Shown piece after piece: positions 44,388 through 54,835 of a stretch of 64,000 nt of DNA. Each line of letters starts with the position of its first letter. Positions within the stretch are counted from its first letter, which is position 1. The notes under the pieces are model-generated. The model ran no database searches, was not told the DNA's origin, and worked only from the letters and a program-made list of their open reading frames with translations. This stretch comes from Periplaneta americana (Eukaryota > Arthropoda > Insecta > Blattodea > Blattidae), in contig NC_091119.1 in the NCBI RefSeq assembly GCF_040183065.1, positions 60,250,892 through 60,314,891 of the forward strand, read 5' to 3'. Position numbers and translations under genes: made by a program.

Positions 44388-45783
44388 AGTCTATCAGACC
44401 TACCAAATTTTGCATAGAATAAAACTTATCGGAAATCATTTTTAAAGAAACTTTTGTTATGTAACATTTTTCACAAAAAAAAAACAATAATAAGCGAGAT
44501 ATTTCGATTTAATTCAGGCCCCGTTAAATGAAGTATTTTGAATGCCATATAGCCTAAAATCTAAATTATATTTCAATTTTCATCGAAATCCGTTCAGCCA
44601 TTATCGCGTGAAAAGGTAACAAACATCCAGACAGACAGACATACAAACAAAAATTTCAAAAAAGCGATTTTCGGTCTCAGGATGAATAATTATACATGTT
44701 AACACCAATTATTTTTGGAAAAGGGAAAATTACCAGAAAATTTTCGGCTACATATTTATTATTAGTATATTTTATATTATATTATATTATATTATATTAT
44801 ATTATATTATATTATATTATATTATATTATATTATATTATATTATATAAAAAGTGCGTTGATAACGGATGTACTCCGATAAGAAAGTTTTTAATTTGTTG
44901 TGGGGGCTCTTGAATCTCAGAAGCAACAACTTTTACAACAGGGCAACATAATCTGCTTGGCTCATTACCCAATTTTTTTTTGCATTGCATTTATTGCATA
45001 TATAGTCTATTTTATGTATTTTAACACGATTCAATTGAGCATAGTTAAAATCTGAATTATAAAATAATGGATTGCTAAGCTAACGTACTATTACTGCATA
45101 CTAAATCAATACACTCTCGTTGTTCATTAATTCTCTGAGATTAAAATGAGTGTGCACATAAATATTATTTTAAGAAATACAGAAAAAGAATGTACAAAAA
45201 AGCCTATCAAATTTTCTGTGCATAGGAATAGTTTAATAGCTTTCGATTGTTGCTGTCCAAGGCCCCTTTTTCGATTGTTGTTGCCCAAGGCCCCTTATAG
45301 ACGAAGTCATTTGTTATTTCATTGCACCGTCTTAGAAGCCGTTATTTTAATTTTAAAACTCACTTATCTCATTAAATATCAGTCCTATCAAAATTTTGTA
45401 AAGAATAAAACTTATCGGAAATCATTGTTAAAGAAACTTTTGTTATGTAACATTTCTCAGAAAAATCAATAATAAGCGAGATATTTCGATTTATTTAATT
45501 CAGGCCCCCTTACAACCCCCCTTTCAAATAAAGTATTTTGAATGCCATATAGCCTAAAATCTAAGTTACAACGAACTTAATTTATATTCCAATTTTCATA
45601 TAAATCGGTTCAGCCATTATTGCGTGAAAAGGTAACAAACATACAGACAGACATACAAACAAAAATTTCAAAAATGCGATTTTCGGTTTCAGGGTGGTTA
45701 ATTATATATGTTAGGACCAATTATTTTTGGAAAATCGAAAATTACCAGAAAAATTTCGGCTACAGATTTATTATTAGTATAGA
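44388..45783 (-). repeat. Duplicated ~390-bp block of the Helitron-like element
   Basis: 44388-44770 and 45375-45783 align throughout. Landmarks are GAATAAAACTTATCGGAAAT, GAAGTATTTTGAATGCCATA and AGACATACAAACAAAAATTT, with about 10% differences and small indels. Confidence 0.85.
44768..44848. repeat. (TTATA)n microsatellite
   Basis: About fifteen uninterrupted TATAT/TTATA pentamers directly after the first duplicated block. Confidence 0.95.
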
Positions 45784-45891
45784 TTCGGTACATTCATGGG
45801 GATGTAATTGCATTTTCTTTGTGCAAAGAAGTGCCCGAGCGAGCAACCAGTGAAAAATATTTCGTACAACTAATAAATATGTGGTCCGTAA

Positions 45892-48428
45892 CATGGCGGA
45901 AACGTAGTAAAGGTGTGGGATTGCGCATGTGTTGCGATAGCGGCTGAGGCGTGTGACGTCATCTTCACTGCAGACAGCGATCGCAGCTCATTGCGTTGAG
46001 TACATTTTCTTTAATATAGCCTAACTAACTAGACATTAATTACAATACATAATGAGTCATTGTGCAGTGTACGGTTGCAGTAATCATCATAGAAATACCA
46101 GAGGCAATAATATTAAATATTTTTCATTACCGAAAGATAAATATCTTCGTGAAAAATGGGAGAATTGCTGCAAACGCCAAGACCCTCTACCAAAATCACG
46201 TAAGTTCATATTCTTTATATCTTGATATTGATAGAATAGTATGTTTCAATATATTTGTGAGTGGGTTTACCTAGCTACTAAGTTATAGACTGAAACCAAT
46301 CGTAAATATATTGAAACTTCTTAACTTATCGGATTCATAACAATGTCAATAAAGGATATTAAGTTTTCAGTACAGTCTACCATACTATGCTTATTTATAA
46401 GAACTGACGCTAAATGTAACACTCAATTATTATAATATCTATGTCTTTTCAGCATGTATATGCTCACAGAATTTTAAAGATGATGACTTTGATAAAACAA
46501 TGCAGCAGAGACTGCTAGGCTATTCACCAGTTCGTGCACGGAAACTTAAACCTGATGCTATACCTACAATAAATATACCTGGAGGCAAACATTCAGCAAA
46601 TGCGTCAACTAGAATGGAGCGACAAAATAATCTTCAAGATCAGAATATTATACCCTCAGAAATGAATGACTTCATGACCACAGTTAAAGTAGGAGGAGCA
46701 AAGAGGAAATCACCTTATCAGGAAGGGATTCTAATAAATAATAAATTATTAACAGTGTTGTATGAGGTAATGAAGTGCAAGTACAAAATTGAATACATCA
46801 TCACAAGAAAACTTAACCAAGATCTGGTAGAAAACTTTTTTTCGGAAATTAGAAACATGGGTAGAACAAACGATAATCCCTCTGCTTTAGATTTTAAACA
46901 TAGACTGAAGTGGTACATACTAGGTCGAAATCTATTATCTCAGTTTTGTGAGAACAAAAACACCTCCAATTTGCTTTCGGAAGAAGAGACATTAATAGTG
47001 GGTCCTAGCCAATCAGAAGTCAATGATAATCTGCAGAAAGAACTGTGTGCAACGGCAGAATTTCTTAAAGGCATTCTGAAACCGGTTAAATTTACCCACT
47101 ATCGAGATCCTGAAGAAAATATAGCCCTAGGTCTCCCAGAAAAAATATATGAAATCTCTGCAAGACAACAGACATCCCAGGAAGGATTAAAATATATTGC
47201 AGGATATGCTGTATCAAAACATATGGAGCAATACCCGAATCTTGGAATTCCCATAAAATTGTCAGCTTCTGCTAATCAAAAAGACTGGATTACTACAGTG
47301 TCGCGTGGAAACTTAATTCTCCCTTCTGAGGATTTACAATTCGTTGCCATGCATGTTGACATTATATTCTCAGATGTACACGGAGATTCCGTTTGTCATG
47401 AGAAATTTATAATAAAAAAGACTGTAAATTTGGTTAAGTCTGCCATGAAAAACGAAGCAGAAATCAGTTCTCCTTTTCCGCCAGAAGTAATTACGTCATT
47501 AGTTAGAACAAGAACGTTTATTAGAATTAAAGAAATTAATAAAACAATAAAAATGTCTGGAATTTCAAAGAGGAATATTATAAAGAAAGTGAAAAAGATT
47601 GCATAAGAAGAAGTATTTACTTAACAGAGTGGGATTTAGATTGTGAAATTATATTATGTCGTGTGTGGAATAGTAAGGTAAATAATATACGTAGTAGACT
47701 ATATTATGTCTCCAATAGCCTAAATATATAAAAATATTTGTTTACTATATAATGACAAATTATTCCAAGAAATGCATATACATATGTTAATGAAGTTTCA
47801 AAAGTATTTGAATTCATGTATAAAATAATGTATGTTATAAATCACTGTATAGATCTAAGTATGTATATATTTATTACACATTGTATTGTAATTATTATAA
47901 AAGCATGTGTATATTACAGAAGGCATGACACGCTGCCATATCACATTGTTTTTGAAACTTGTTTTAATATGTAATAGATCACAATTTTATTACGTTATCA
48001 TTTCAAGGTAGTCCCTATTGTACTTGAATTCATGTATAATATAGCCTAATGTGTGTGTTATAGGGGCCTAAGTTTGTGCATATTTATAGAATAAAAGTAT
48101 TATAAAAGTACGTGTATATTACAGAAGGTAATTATTAACGATGCACTAACATATTACATTATTTCTTGACTCTTGAATTTAATTTATTGTTCACTATTTT
48201 ATAATGTTATCACTTCAAGGTAGACCCTATTATAGCCTATAGTGTAAATATTTACTGAATACACGAACCATGTTTTTTATTTACTCATTTAAATCTATGG
48301 ACGCTGATCTAACCATCAACAATCTGTTGTGTTGACTGTGTCATTCGAGTGCGGCCTGCAGTGAAGGTGACGTCATGCGCAGACTGAACGAAAACGCGCA
48401 CAGCTTGTCCCACACCTCTCCACCATGG
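45892..48428 (+). mobile_element. P-superfamily transposon
   Basis: The left end is CATGGCGGAAACGTAGTAAA; the complement of the right end is CATGGTGGAGAGGTGTGGGA. Both share CATGGyGGA and, with a gap, AGGTGTGGGA. The 8-bp duplication GTCCGTAA is exact (45884-45891 and 48429-48436). The CATG start and the 8-bp GTCC-type target resemble the Drosophila P element as I remember it. The host hAT reading resumes across the site. It encodes the THAP protein described separately. The region 47607-48360 is AT-rich, non-coding, with a ~100-bp phrase (AAGGTAGTCCCTATTGTACT region) imperfectly repeated. Confidence 0.88.
46052..47606 (+). CDS. THAP-domain P-element protein, two exons, 433 aa, no catalytic core
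   Basis: Exon 1 is 46052-46199. The intron (46200-46452) has GTAAGT...TTTTCAG borders. Exon 2 is 46453-47606, stop TAA. The joined frame is open. Residues 1-65 form a THAP domain: MSHCAVYGCS (Cys4, Cys9), FSLP, a Trp at 36, then CICSQNF, where the usual zinc-binding His is Asn56. Residues ~140-190 carry P-element C-terminal motifs (SPYQEGILINN, ITRKLNQDLVENFFSEIRNM) and later DFKHRLKWYILGR, EGLKYIAGYAVSK and SRGNLILPS. P transposases have about 750 residues or more, with an RNase-H-like core and a GTP-binding insertion between THAP and this region; both are missing. It is thus a DNA-binding plus C-terminal fusion, which by analogy with shortened P proteins could repress transposition. That role is inference. 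Confidence 0.8.
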
Positions 48429-48921
48429 TCCGTAATGAATTAACATGGGAGAATTGCGTTAGCGTTTTACAGATGGAGCCGCTTCTATGAAAGGTTTCGT
48501 GGCTAAAGTACGCGAAGTATATCCTAACATACGGAGCGACCATTGTCTCATTCAACGCGAAGCCATTGTTGCTAAATCTTTGCCATCTCCTCTGAAAATT
48601 GTGGTGCACGAAGTAGTAAAAGTTAATATGTTATTGTCATTTTCAAGTACATATATGTGTAAACTGGGTTTCTCAACGTTAACTGAAATTAAAACATTGA
48701 AGAGGGAGAGACTCAAATCCATCGATGAAGAAATTAGACCTGCACTGTCAACAATTCCGCCTCGGATCAGCCACCTGTGTGCAGCTAAGCAGGTTCAAGT
48801 ATCATATTGAAAGTGTGAGTAGAGTTATTTACTTTAATATTGGCAATAGAAATGTGTCCTTTCTACAGTGAATTAAAGTTCTTAAATTGTTAATAAATGC
48901 GAGAGTCGATTTCTGTTTGAC

Positions 48922-48924
<3 letters not shown>

Positions 48925-48953
<29 letters not shown>
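48925..48953. repeat. (AAT)n microsatellite
   Basis: About nine AAT units downstream of the hAT-B coding end. Confidence 0.9.
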
Positions 48954-48956
<3 letters not shown>

Positions 48957-49694
48957 ATTTGATTACATTACGTAATTATATTAAGAGAGTCACATCATAT
49001 ATTTTTGAGAGGATTAATATTTTGGTGTGCTCTGTTGAGTCTAGGTCTGTCTAGGGCATACCTGCACAAACAGCGCTCAACGCTCTTTCCGAGTGGGAGA
49101 GCTGTGTTTACCGCTCGCCGAATCGGAGAGGAAGATACGTTAGAATGACATAGACCTGCTATAGATAGAGGAGAGAGAAACGACCACTCAGTTATCTAGT
49201 GGAGTGCAGTGCATATAATCAGTAACTGTTTCACGTTGCTTACCTGCTGCTACAGTACGGTATGGAGGAATCTAAAAGACGGAAAAGTAGTGATCAGGAA
49301 AATTCTTTCAATGTTGCATGGGAAAATGCTTATTTTTTCATAGCTGCTGGAGTAAATGCTCAGTGCTTTGTCTGCCACAACATTTTGAAAGGTAAAAAGA
49401 AACATAACATAATGTGTCATTACGAGTCCAGACATAAAGATACTAAAGATATTAATCTTCAACAATTTTAATATCTCTCTTCAGGGAAAAAGCCAGCTCA
49501 GTGTTGATATGTTGAATAAATTACGGGATTTCAATCGTAAACTTACACTTTTCGTAAGTCGTTTCGGGAAGGTAATATGGCTTACTTTCGAACGATAGAA
49601 ACTGCTCGTGATGAAGCCATGTTAAACGATTATGTGCAAATATTAATTGAAATTCAATATGAATTTAATTCTAAGGTTCAAGATCTTGTCTTAA

Positions 49695-49927
49695 GATCCA
49701 CACCTGTGGAGTAACGGTTAGCGCGTCTAGCCGCGAAACCAGGTGGCCCGGGTTCGATTCCCGGATCAAGTTATCTGGTTGAGGTTTTTCCGGGGTTTTC
49801 CCTCAACTCAGTATGAGCAAACCCTGAGTAACTTTCGGTGTTGGACCCCAGACTCATTTCACCGGCATTATCACCTTCTTGTCATTCAGACGCTAAATAA
49901 CATAAGCTGTTGATAAACCTACTAAAA
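49695..49927 (+). repeat. SINE family A inserted in hAT-C
   Basis: Head GATCCACACCTGTGGAGTAA, B-box GGGTTCGATTCCCGG, body as in the copies at 20528 and 38699. The exact 12-bp duplication ATCTTGTCTTAA lies at 49683-49694 and 49928-49939. Confidence 0.92.
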
Positions 49928-50010
49928 ATCTTGTCTTAATTGGAAAGAAGTTTAAAGTTATCATAATAAATTCTTCAACACCAATTGAAACAATGCCATA
50001 TAAGTTACAG

Positions 50011-50148
50011 GTGGGCCTGGTTGGCGCAGTTGGTATAGCGTTGACCTTCTATACCCGAGGCTGCGGGTTCGATTCCGGGCCAGGTCGATTGCATTTAAGT
50101 GTGCTCATATAACCTCGGCAGTTGTGAGCGTCGTTAAATAAAACAACA
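50011..50148 (+). repeat. SINE family C, short copy with tRNA head
   Basis: A-box TGGCGCAGTTGG (50022-50033) and B-box GGGTTCGATTCC (50065-50076) precede AACCTCGGCAGTTGTGAGCG and a TAAATAAAACA end. Compared with 2655-2822 the middle of the body is deleted. Confidence 0.8.
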
Positions 50149-50687
50149 TTTAACGATTTACAGCTCCCACTTATTGATCTTCAATGTGACCTAAGGGCTA
50201 AAGATCGTTTGAATAATACTACTAGCCTGGTTGAGTTTTACAAAACTAAACATTAGCAATAATATCTACGACTACACAGACTGGCTGTGAAAATGATTGC
50301 CATGTTTGGCTCAACATTTATATTTGTGAGCAACTGTTTTCTATAATCAACTTTAATTAAGGCAGACATCGAACATCTGTAACTGATGTTTCATTACTAT
50401 CAGTAGGCTACTGTTCCTTTCAGGTGCCAACAGCATAAAACCTCGTTTTCATGTACTGATAAATAAAAATATAACAAAATGATATTGTGCATTTAAAGAG
50501 GTATAAAATTTCTATTATTTCTGTAAAATAAATATTTCTGTATTGATTAATAAGTCCAAGATAGTTTTGCAAGCACTGAACGGGAATTCATTTCATAAAC
50601 ACTCGTACTAGTAGGCTACTTCCCTTTTGTGTATATTTTGTACGAGATCACCCCTTTTTCCAGTCCACTCTATACTGAGCGCAGCTA

Positions 50688-51076
50688 TAGTCCCGTCGCT
50701 CTAATTTCTGGCAGCCAATCGCGTTGCAGGTCGGCTACATTTAAACGTGTACGTCTTGTGATTCGCTGATTCATTTCTTAAGGCTCGATAAACAATTAAT
50801 ATAATCGCCCGCCATTTTAGCTCTTTCGGTGGTGTTCGCAGAAAGCAATTTGCCGCTCAATTATTTGCTGAATTACATTGCGTTTGATTTATTATCATAG
50901 GAGCTACGACATGATAATGTTTAACGGTGTGGCAAATAGATTCCTCGTATGGTAGCTCGGCAACGTAAGAACAAAAATGGCCAAGGATACTACCTACCTA
51001 GACTTTATAGAGCCTTCACTTTCTAAGACGTAAGCAAAGAGGCGGAGTCACGCCGGAAATAACAGCGTCGGGACTA
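50688..51076. mobile_element. 389-bp MITE with TA duplication
   Basis: Ends TAGTCCCGTCGCT and the complement of TAGTCCCGACGCT. TA lies outside each end (50686-50687 and 51077-51078). hAT-C copy 1 has the uninterrupted site GCAGCTAATATC at about 27670, so the insertion and its TA duplication are directly demonstrated. A TA target fits Tc1/mariner-type mobilisation. The interior has no ORF. Confidence 0.9.
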
Positions 51077-51456
51077 TAATATCTGCATTCCGCTCATGAG
51101 CTGTGAGCCGGCTCGGAGAGCGGAAACCTTGTGCATTCCTGGTCTAGGGTGTACCGTGAGTAAAAAAAGGTTGTGGAACACTGCTCTAGAGGGCAATAAA
51201 GAGGCTCAGAAGAAAAGAAGGGGAACTTGTGATTTCAGATTTGACTACCAATGAACTTTTAGTTTCGAAGTAGAATGACTATGTTCGAGGTAGAATGTGG
51301 TACTTTCCGGTCCTCAAGAGAATCCTTGACATGGCTGTAGTGAATGCTTGGTGTCTCTGTAAGAGGATTCTTCCTAATGATTCACTGTCCTTGTTGACTT
51401 TTCGAAGAGATATACAGTTTCGTTCATCAAGTCGAAACCACCATCTATCTCATCAT

Positions 51457-54285
51457 CAGACATCGGATTCTAGGGCAAATGCCTATTTTGTTTCTTTAGG
51501 AGAAAAGTAAAAATAATTATTAATATTTGTGTTTCATGGAAATTGAAAGGTATTCAAAGAGTTTTATAGTGCCCTAAAATGCCCTAAAATGGTTATTAGA
51601 GCCTAATTTGTTAATATTCGCCTAAAAATGCCTAACTCACTGTAAAGTTTCGCATTTTACTCTTACTTTTTATAATTTATACATGCATTCACTGCGAAAT
51701 TTAAGGCATTAAAAAGTGGAAAGTTTGCTTCACACCGGCCATGAAACCATTGATAAAGGAAACAAAATGTTTTGAATCTCACGACACTCGCAATAGATTT
51801 CACCGAATTTAACATGTTTGGAGGCATAAATGCCGACAAAGAACCAACCTTAGTTTTGAAGCAGGCAACAATCACAACATGTGCTGCTACCGATTCAGAG
51901 ATATACTATACTATAAAAATGACTGTTTTCGGTCTGAAACCGATTAGCTGTACTGCCCTTCAGAGTGACAAAATCACAATTTTTTGGAGAAAGAGTGTTT
52001 TTGAAATATTTATGAAAAGTCGTAAAACTGCGAATTAGTAGGGTAAACCGTTACAAAATATTTAAAAGAATGGCCCTCCTAGTGTTAACACTACCAGGAA
52101 ATGCAACAATAAGTGGAACTTTGTATTTTTGTCCATTTGAATCTCAATAACAACGGTTCATTTGAATGCTCGTTAACAGTTGCTCTTTCCCTCACCTTAT
52201 TTGTGTTTTCCTGTGAAGTTTAACGCGATAATGCCGAAAAATATAAGTGCAAAATCTACATTGATCCGGCAATGGCTAACGGAATATTCAGAATTCACTT
52301 ATGATGGAAAAATAATATTCTGCAAGATTTGTAGCAAACAGGTATGTAACAATAGTTGAAATATATAAATTCTATTAATTTTAATGAGTAGGCCTATAAT
52401 ATTTATACATTGACTGAGCTATCCTGAGGTATAATTCTTTTTAAGACCACTACACTTTAACCTTTTAAATTCTGATAGTTAAAGTATTTGCAGGTCATTA
52501 AAATTTTGATTGTTCGAACCCACTAACTTTGTGATAGAAATACGGCAATACAACAATTAGGATTTTATTTTAATTCAGTTTACTTTACATTTTTAGATTT
52601 CGCAAGAAAAGAAGTGCCACCTAAAGCAGCATGTGCAAGGAGCGGCTCATAAGGCTAAAGCTCAGCAGAAAAATCAACTGCAACAAACTTTACTAACACA
52701 GCCTACTTCATCCAATCTCAGCAGCAATTTCTATGCTGATTTAACCAGAGCGTTTGTTGCTGCTAACATTCCCTGGAATGCAATTGAAAATCCGGTTTTA
52801 AAGACAGTTTTTACAAAAATACTGCAAACAAAATATCCCATCTGAGTCGACCCTAAGAAAAAATTACTTAGACAGAATATACAATGAAACTTTAGCTTCC
52901 ATTCGGGAGGATATAGGTGATTCTTACATATGGGTCTCTGTGGATGAAACCTCAGATCCTATGAATAGGTATATAGCAAATATGGTAGTAGGAAAACTTA
53001 GTCCTGATGGACCTTCGATTCCACACCTCGTATGTGTTAAGGAACTTTCGAAAGTGAATAGCCAAGCCATTGCTTATTTTGTAAATAAAGGCCTACAGTC
53101 TTTATACTCAGGTAATATAGACGATTCTAAAGTTCTGTTGTTTTGTACTGATGCTGCCTCATACATGGTTGCTGCAGCTCCACTTCTTAAAACATTTTAT
53201 CCTAACCTCACGCATGTAACCTGTCTAGCACATGGCCTTCACAGGGTTTCTGAAACAATCCGGAATGAATTTCCTCTTGTCAATTCGTTTATTTCTAACA
53301 CAAAAAAATGTTTTTGTAAAGCCCCATCCAGGATTTCAATATTCAGAGAGAACTTTCCAGATATCCCACTCCCACCTCAGCCGGTTGTTACACGATGGGG
53401 AACCTGGATTCAGTCAGTGGTGTATTATTCTAAGTAGCTATTTTAAAGAAGTGGTCACAGTTATTGATAAATTACCTGAAACTGATAGTGCAGCGTGTGT
53501 GAAAGCAGTGAAAGATTGTCTGAATGACTCACGAGTGAAAAACGATATTGCCTACATAACATCAAACTTTTCTTTCATACCTGCAAGCATTGAACAATTA
53601 GAACGTGAAAAACAATCTCTTTGTAGCCAAATAGCAATAGTAAAGGAAGCTCAAGTGAACATACATTCTGCTTTGGGCGAAACTGGGAAAAAAGTTAAAA
53701 ATAAGTGGGACAACGTATTAAATAAGAATGTAGGATTTTCATTGTTGGAAAAAGTATCAAGAGTGATATCGGGGGAAAGTGTAAATGTTCCAGTAAGTAT
53801 TGATGTTTCTATTGTACCTAATTTAAAATTTGCGCCTCTCACATCAGTTTCGGTTGAAAGAAGTTTTTCTGCTTTCAAAATGATTCTCAGTGACAAAAGG
53901 CAAAGGTTAACTGTGGAGAATTTAGAAAAAATTCTGGTGGTGTACTGTGCAGATAATTATAATAAAGTCTGAGCATGGAAGTGAATTTCAATAACTTAAA
54001 ATGAGTAATCTTGAAATCAATAATCATTATTTCATTAGTTTCAATATATTAAATTTGTGCAGCTCTGTTGATAAATATAATATAGTATTCTTTTTTAATG
54101 TTTAAACATACTTTTTTGTGCGTATTTTAGTGTATAACTAAAAATTTCAGTGAAAGAAATAAGTATGACACCTTGATGTGCCTAAAATGCCTATTTTAAT
54201 TAAAATAGAGCCTAATTTTACAAATTTTGAGCTTATTTTAGGCGCCTAAAACTGCAATTTTTAGTGCCTAAAAATCCGATGTCTA
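51457..54285 (+). mobile_element. hAT element D inserted in piggyBac
   Basis: Left end CAGACATCGGATTCTAGG and complement of the right end TAGACATCGGATTTTTAGG. The exact 8-bp duplication CTCATCAT lies at 51449-51456 and 54286-54293. Subterminal regions are full of short GCCTAAAA/TTTTAGGC motifs on both sides, probable transposase-binding repeats. The near full-length transposase gene is frameshifted. Confidence 0.92.
52231..53972 (+). pseudogene. hAT transposase (CGGBP1-like group), two frameshifts
   Basis: Exon 1 is 52231-52341 and encodes MPKNISAKSTLIRQWLTEYS and the start of a BED finger (CKICSKQ). A GTATGT...TTTTAG intron (52342-52596) splits the finger. Exon 2 completes it (KKCHLKQHVQGAAHKAK). 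A +1 shift near 52810 ends the first frame. The next frame (52862-53437) holds the catalytic start WVSVDETSDPMNRYIANMVV, CTDAASYM, HVTCLAHGLHR and VTRWGTW. A second shift near 53436 leads to the last frame with the hATC region (FAPLTSVSVERSFSAFKMIL, ending VVYCADNYNKV). All expected domains are present in order, so only two small indels disable it. No other stops were seen. Confidence 0.87.
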
Positions 54286-54775
54286 CTCATCATGTACAAT
54301 AATTCGAAAATTTCAGGTGGCAACTGCGATCAAGAATGTGAAATACGATGGCAAACATCACTTCCTTAGCAACAGAGATCTACAGAGATGATGTCAGAGG
54401 AAAGGCTCCACGTGTGAAATAAAACACTACATCATGCGATCTATGTTCTTCTGAATTTCATCTTCGAAACAAGCAAAATTAACAGTCAGTAGCGCCAAAT
54501 TGCACAAAAGACAGTTAAAAACACAGTAGTGTTGTTGTATAAGAGTCTTGCTCATCACAGTCATACTATAATAATATCTGTACCAAATTACGGTAGTATG
54601 TGTCATAAAATTATCATTAGAACCCACTGTCCTCAAATGAGGACGGGCCCATAAACGACTCAAACAATTTTTTTTGGGCAATGTAAATATATGTAAGTGA
54701 TTTGTACGTATTCCACATCATAAATACAAAGTTTCGACCACAGTTTAAAAAAAAAAGTATGCTAGTTCTTAATGG

Positions 54776-54780
<5 letters not shown>

Positions 54781-54835
<55 letters not shown>
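54781..54835. repeat. (TAA)n microsatellite at piggyBac edge
   Basis: About eighteen TAA units begin at the TTAA target duplication of the piggyBac. Part of the outer hAT. Confidence 0.95.

Larger units (their letters stand above)
43779..45783 (-). mobile_element. Helitron-like element inside hAT-B
   Basis: On the minus strand the insert starts TCTATACTAATAATAAATCT and ends GTACGGCTAG, between a host A and a host T. That is the A|TC...CTAG|T signature of Helitrons, with no target duplication. A ~390-bp 5' block occurs twice (44388-44770 and 45375-45783 on plus), including CGTTCAGCCATTATCGCGTG-type sequence and GTAACAAACATACAGACAGA. No Rep/helicase ORF is present. No clear 3' hairpin was found, so the class assignment is provisional. 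Confidence 0.65.
43630..48810 (+). pseudogene. hAT-B transposase fragments (ZBED5/FAM200-like)
   Basis: Part one (about 43633-43778): DTISRRVSDMSRDIQDIMKE up to KFLLFL. Part two, past the Helitron-like insert (45784-45891): RYIHGDVIAFSLCKEVPERA. Part three, past the P element (48437-48810): ELTWENCV, then TDGAASMKGFVAKVREVYPN, THC/HREAIVAKSLPS, and the dimerisation end LSFSSTYMCKLGFSTLTEIK with PRISHLCAAKQ. The order matches ZBED5-type hAT transposases with a large central deletion between HREA...KSLP and LLSF. At least one frameshift is present near 48470. Confidence 0.8.
49262..50345 (+). pseudogene. hAT-C transposase remnant
   Basis: Starts MEESKRRKSSDQEN, followed by a BED-type finger (WENAYFFIAAGVNAQCFVCH and a downstream HYESRH) to a stop at 49469. 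Later, in other frames, come TARDEAMLNDYVQILIEIQY (about 49595-49655) and, beyond the two SINEs, LPLIDLQCDLRAKDRLNNTT and MIAMFGSTFICEQLFSIINF (about 50160-50345), the hATC region. The catalytic middle is lost. It is close to the GTF2IRD2/ZBED-like hAT group. Confidence 0.8.
49057..51141 (+). mobile_element. hAT element C, copy 2, carrying two SINEs and a MITE
   Basis: Ends CATACCTGCACAA and the complement of CAGGAATGCACAA. The exact 8-bp duplication GTCTAGGG lies at 49049-49056 and 51142-51149. It aligns with copy 1 (24214-27738) over both ends and most of the interior. It retains more of the transposase than copy 1. Confidence 0.92.
43544..51183 (+). mobile_element. hAT element B (ZBED5-like) inserted in piggyBac transposase
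   Basis: Termini CAGTGTTCCGCAG and the complement of CAGTGTTCCACAACC. CTCTAGA lies on both sides (43537-43543 and 51184-51190) and its removal restores the piggyBac frame. Its own sequence, after subtracting three inserts (43779-45783, 45892-48428, 49057-51141), is about 1 kb. It encodes scattered hAT transposase pieces. Confidence 0.85.
43270..54420 (+). pseudogene. piggyBac transposase split by two hAT insertions
   Basis: First part (43270-43543): KLKSYLHLNDIALLEAQNPD, FKIRPLIEIIN and KHLSVNEMVVKYFSKFSNTC, then in a shifted frame SENRMKKCPL. A hAT (43544-51183) lies exactly inside that last motif. Second part (51191-51456): GNKEAQKKRRGTCDFRFD, then MWYFPVLKRILDMAVVNAW and SLLTFRRDIQ. A second hAT (51457-54285) follows. 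Third part (54294-54430): KYDGKHHFLSNRDL and a cysteine-rich zinc-finger-like tail. The series is that of a piggyBac DDE transposase with its C-terminal cysteine-rich domain. Internal stops and shifts show it was already decayed or has decayed since. It is non-functional. Confidence 0.82.
42260..54776 (+). mobile_element. piggyBac element carrying nested transposons
   Basis: TTAA lies immediately outside each edge (42256-42259 and 54777-54780). The ends start CCTATTTATTCCC and, on the complement, CCCATTAAGAAC. Subterminal palindromes GTCCTCAAACGAGGAC (about 42277) and GTCCTCAAATGAGGAC (about 54630) mark both ends, with a third (GTCCTCAATTGAGGAC) at 42851-42866. Transposase fragments run in order across the inserts. 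Without inserts the element is about 2 kb, normal for piggyBac. Confidence 0.83.
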
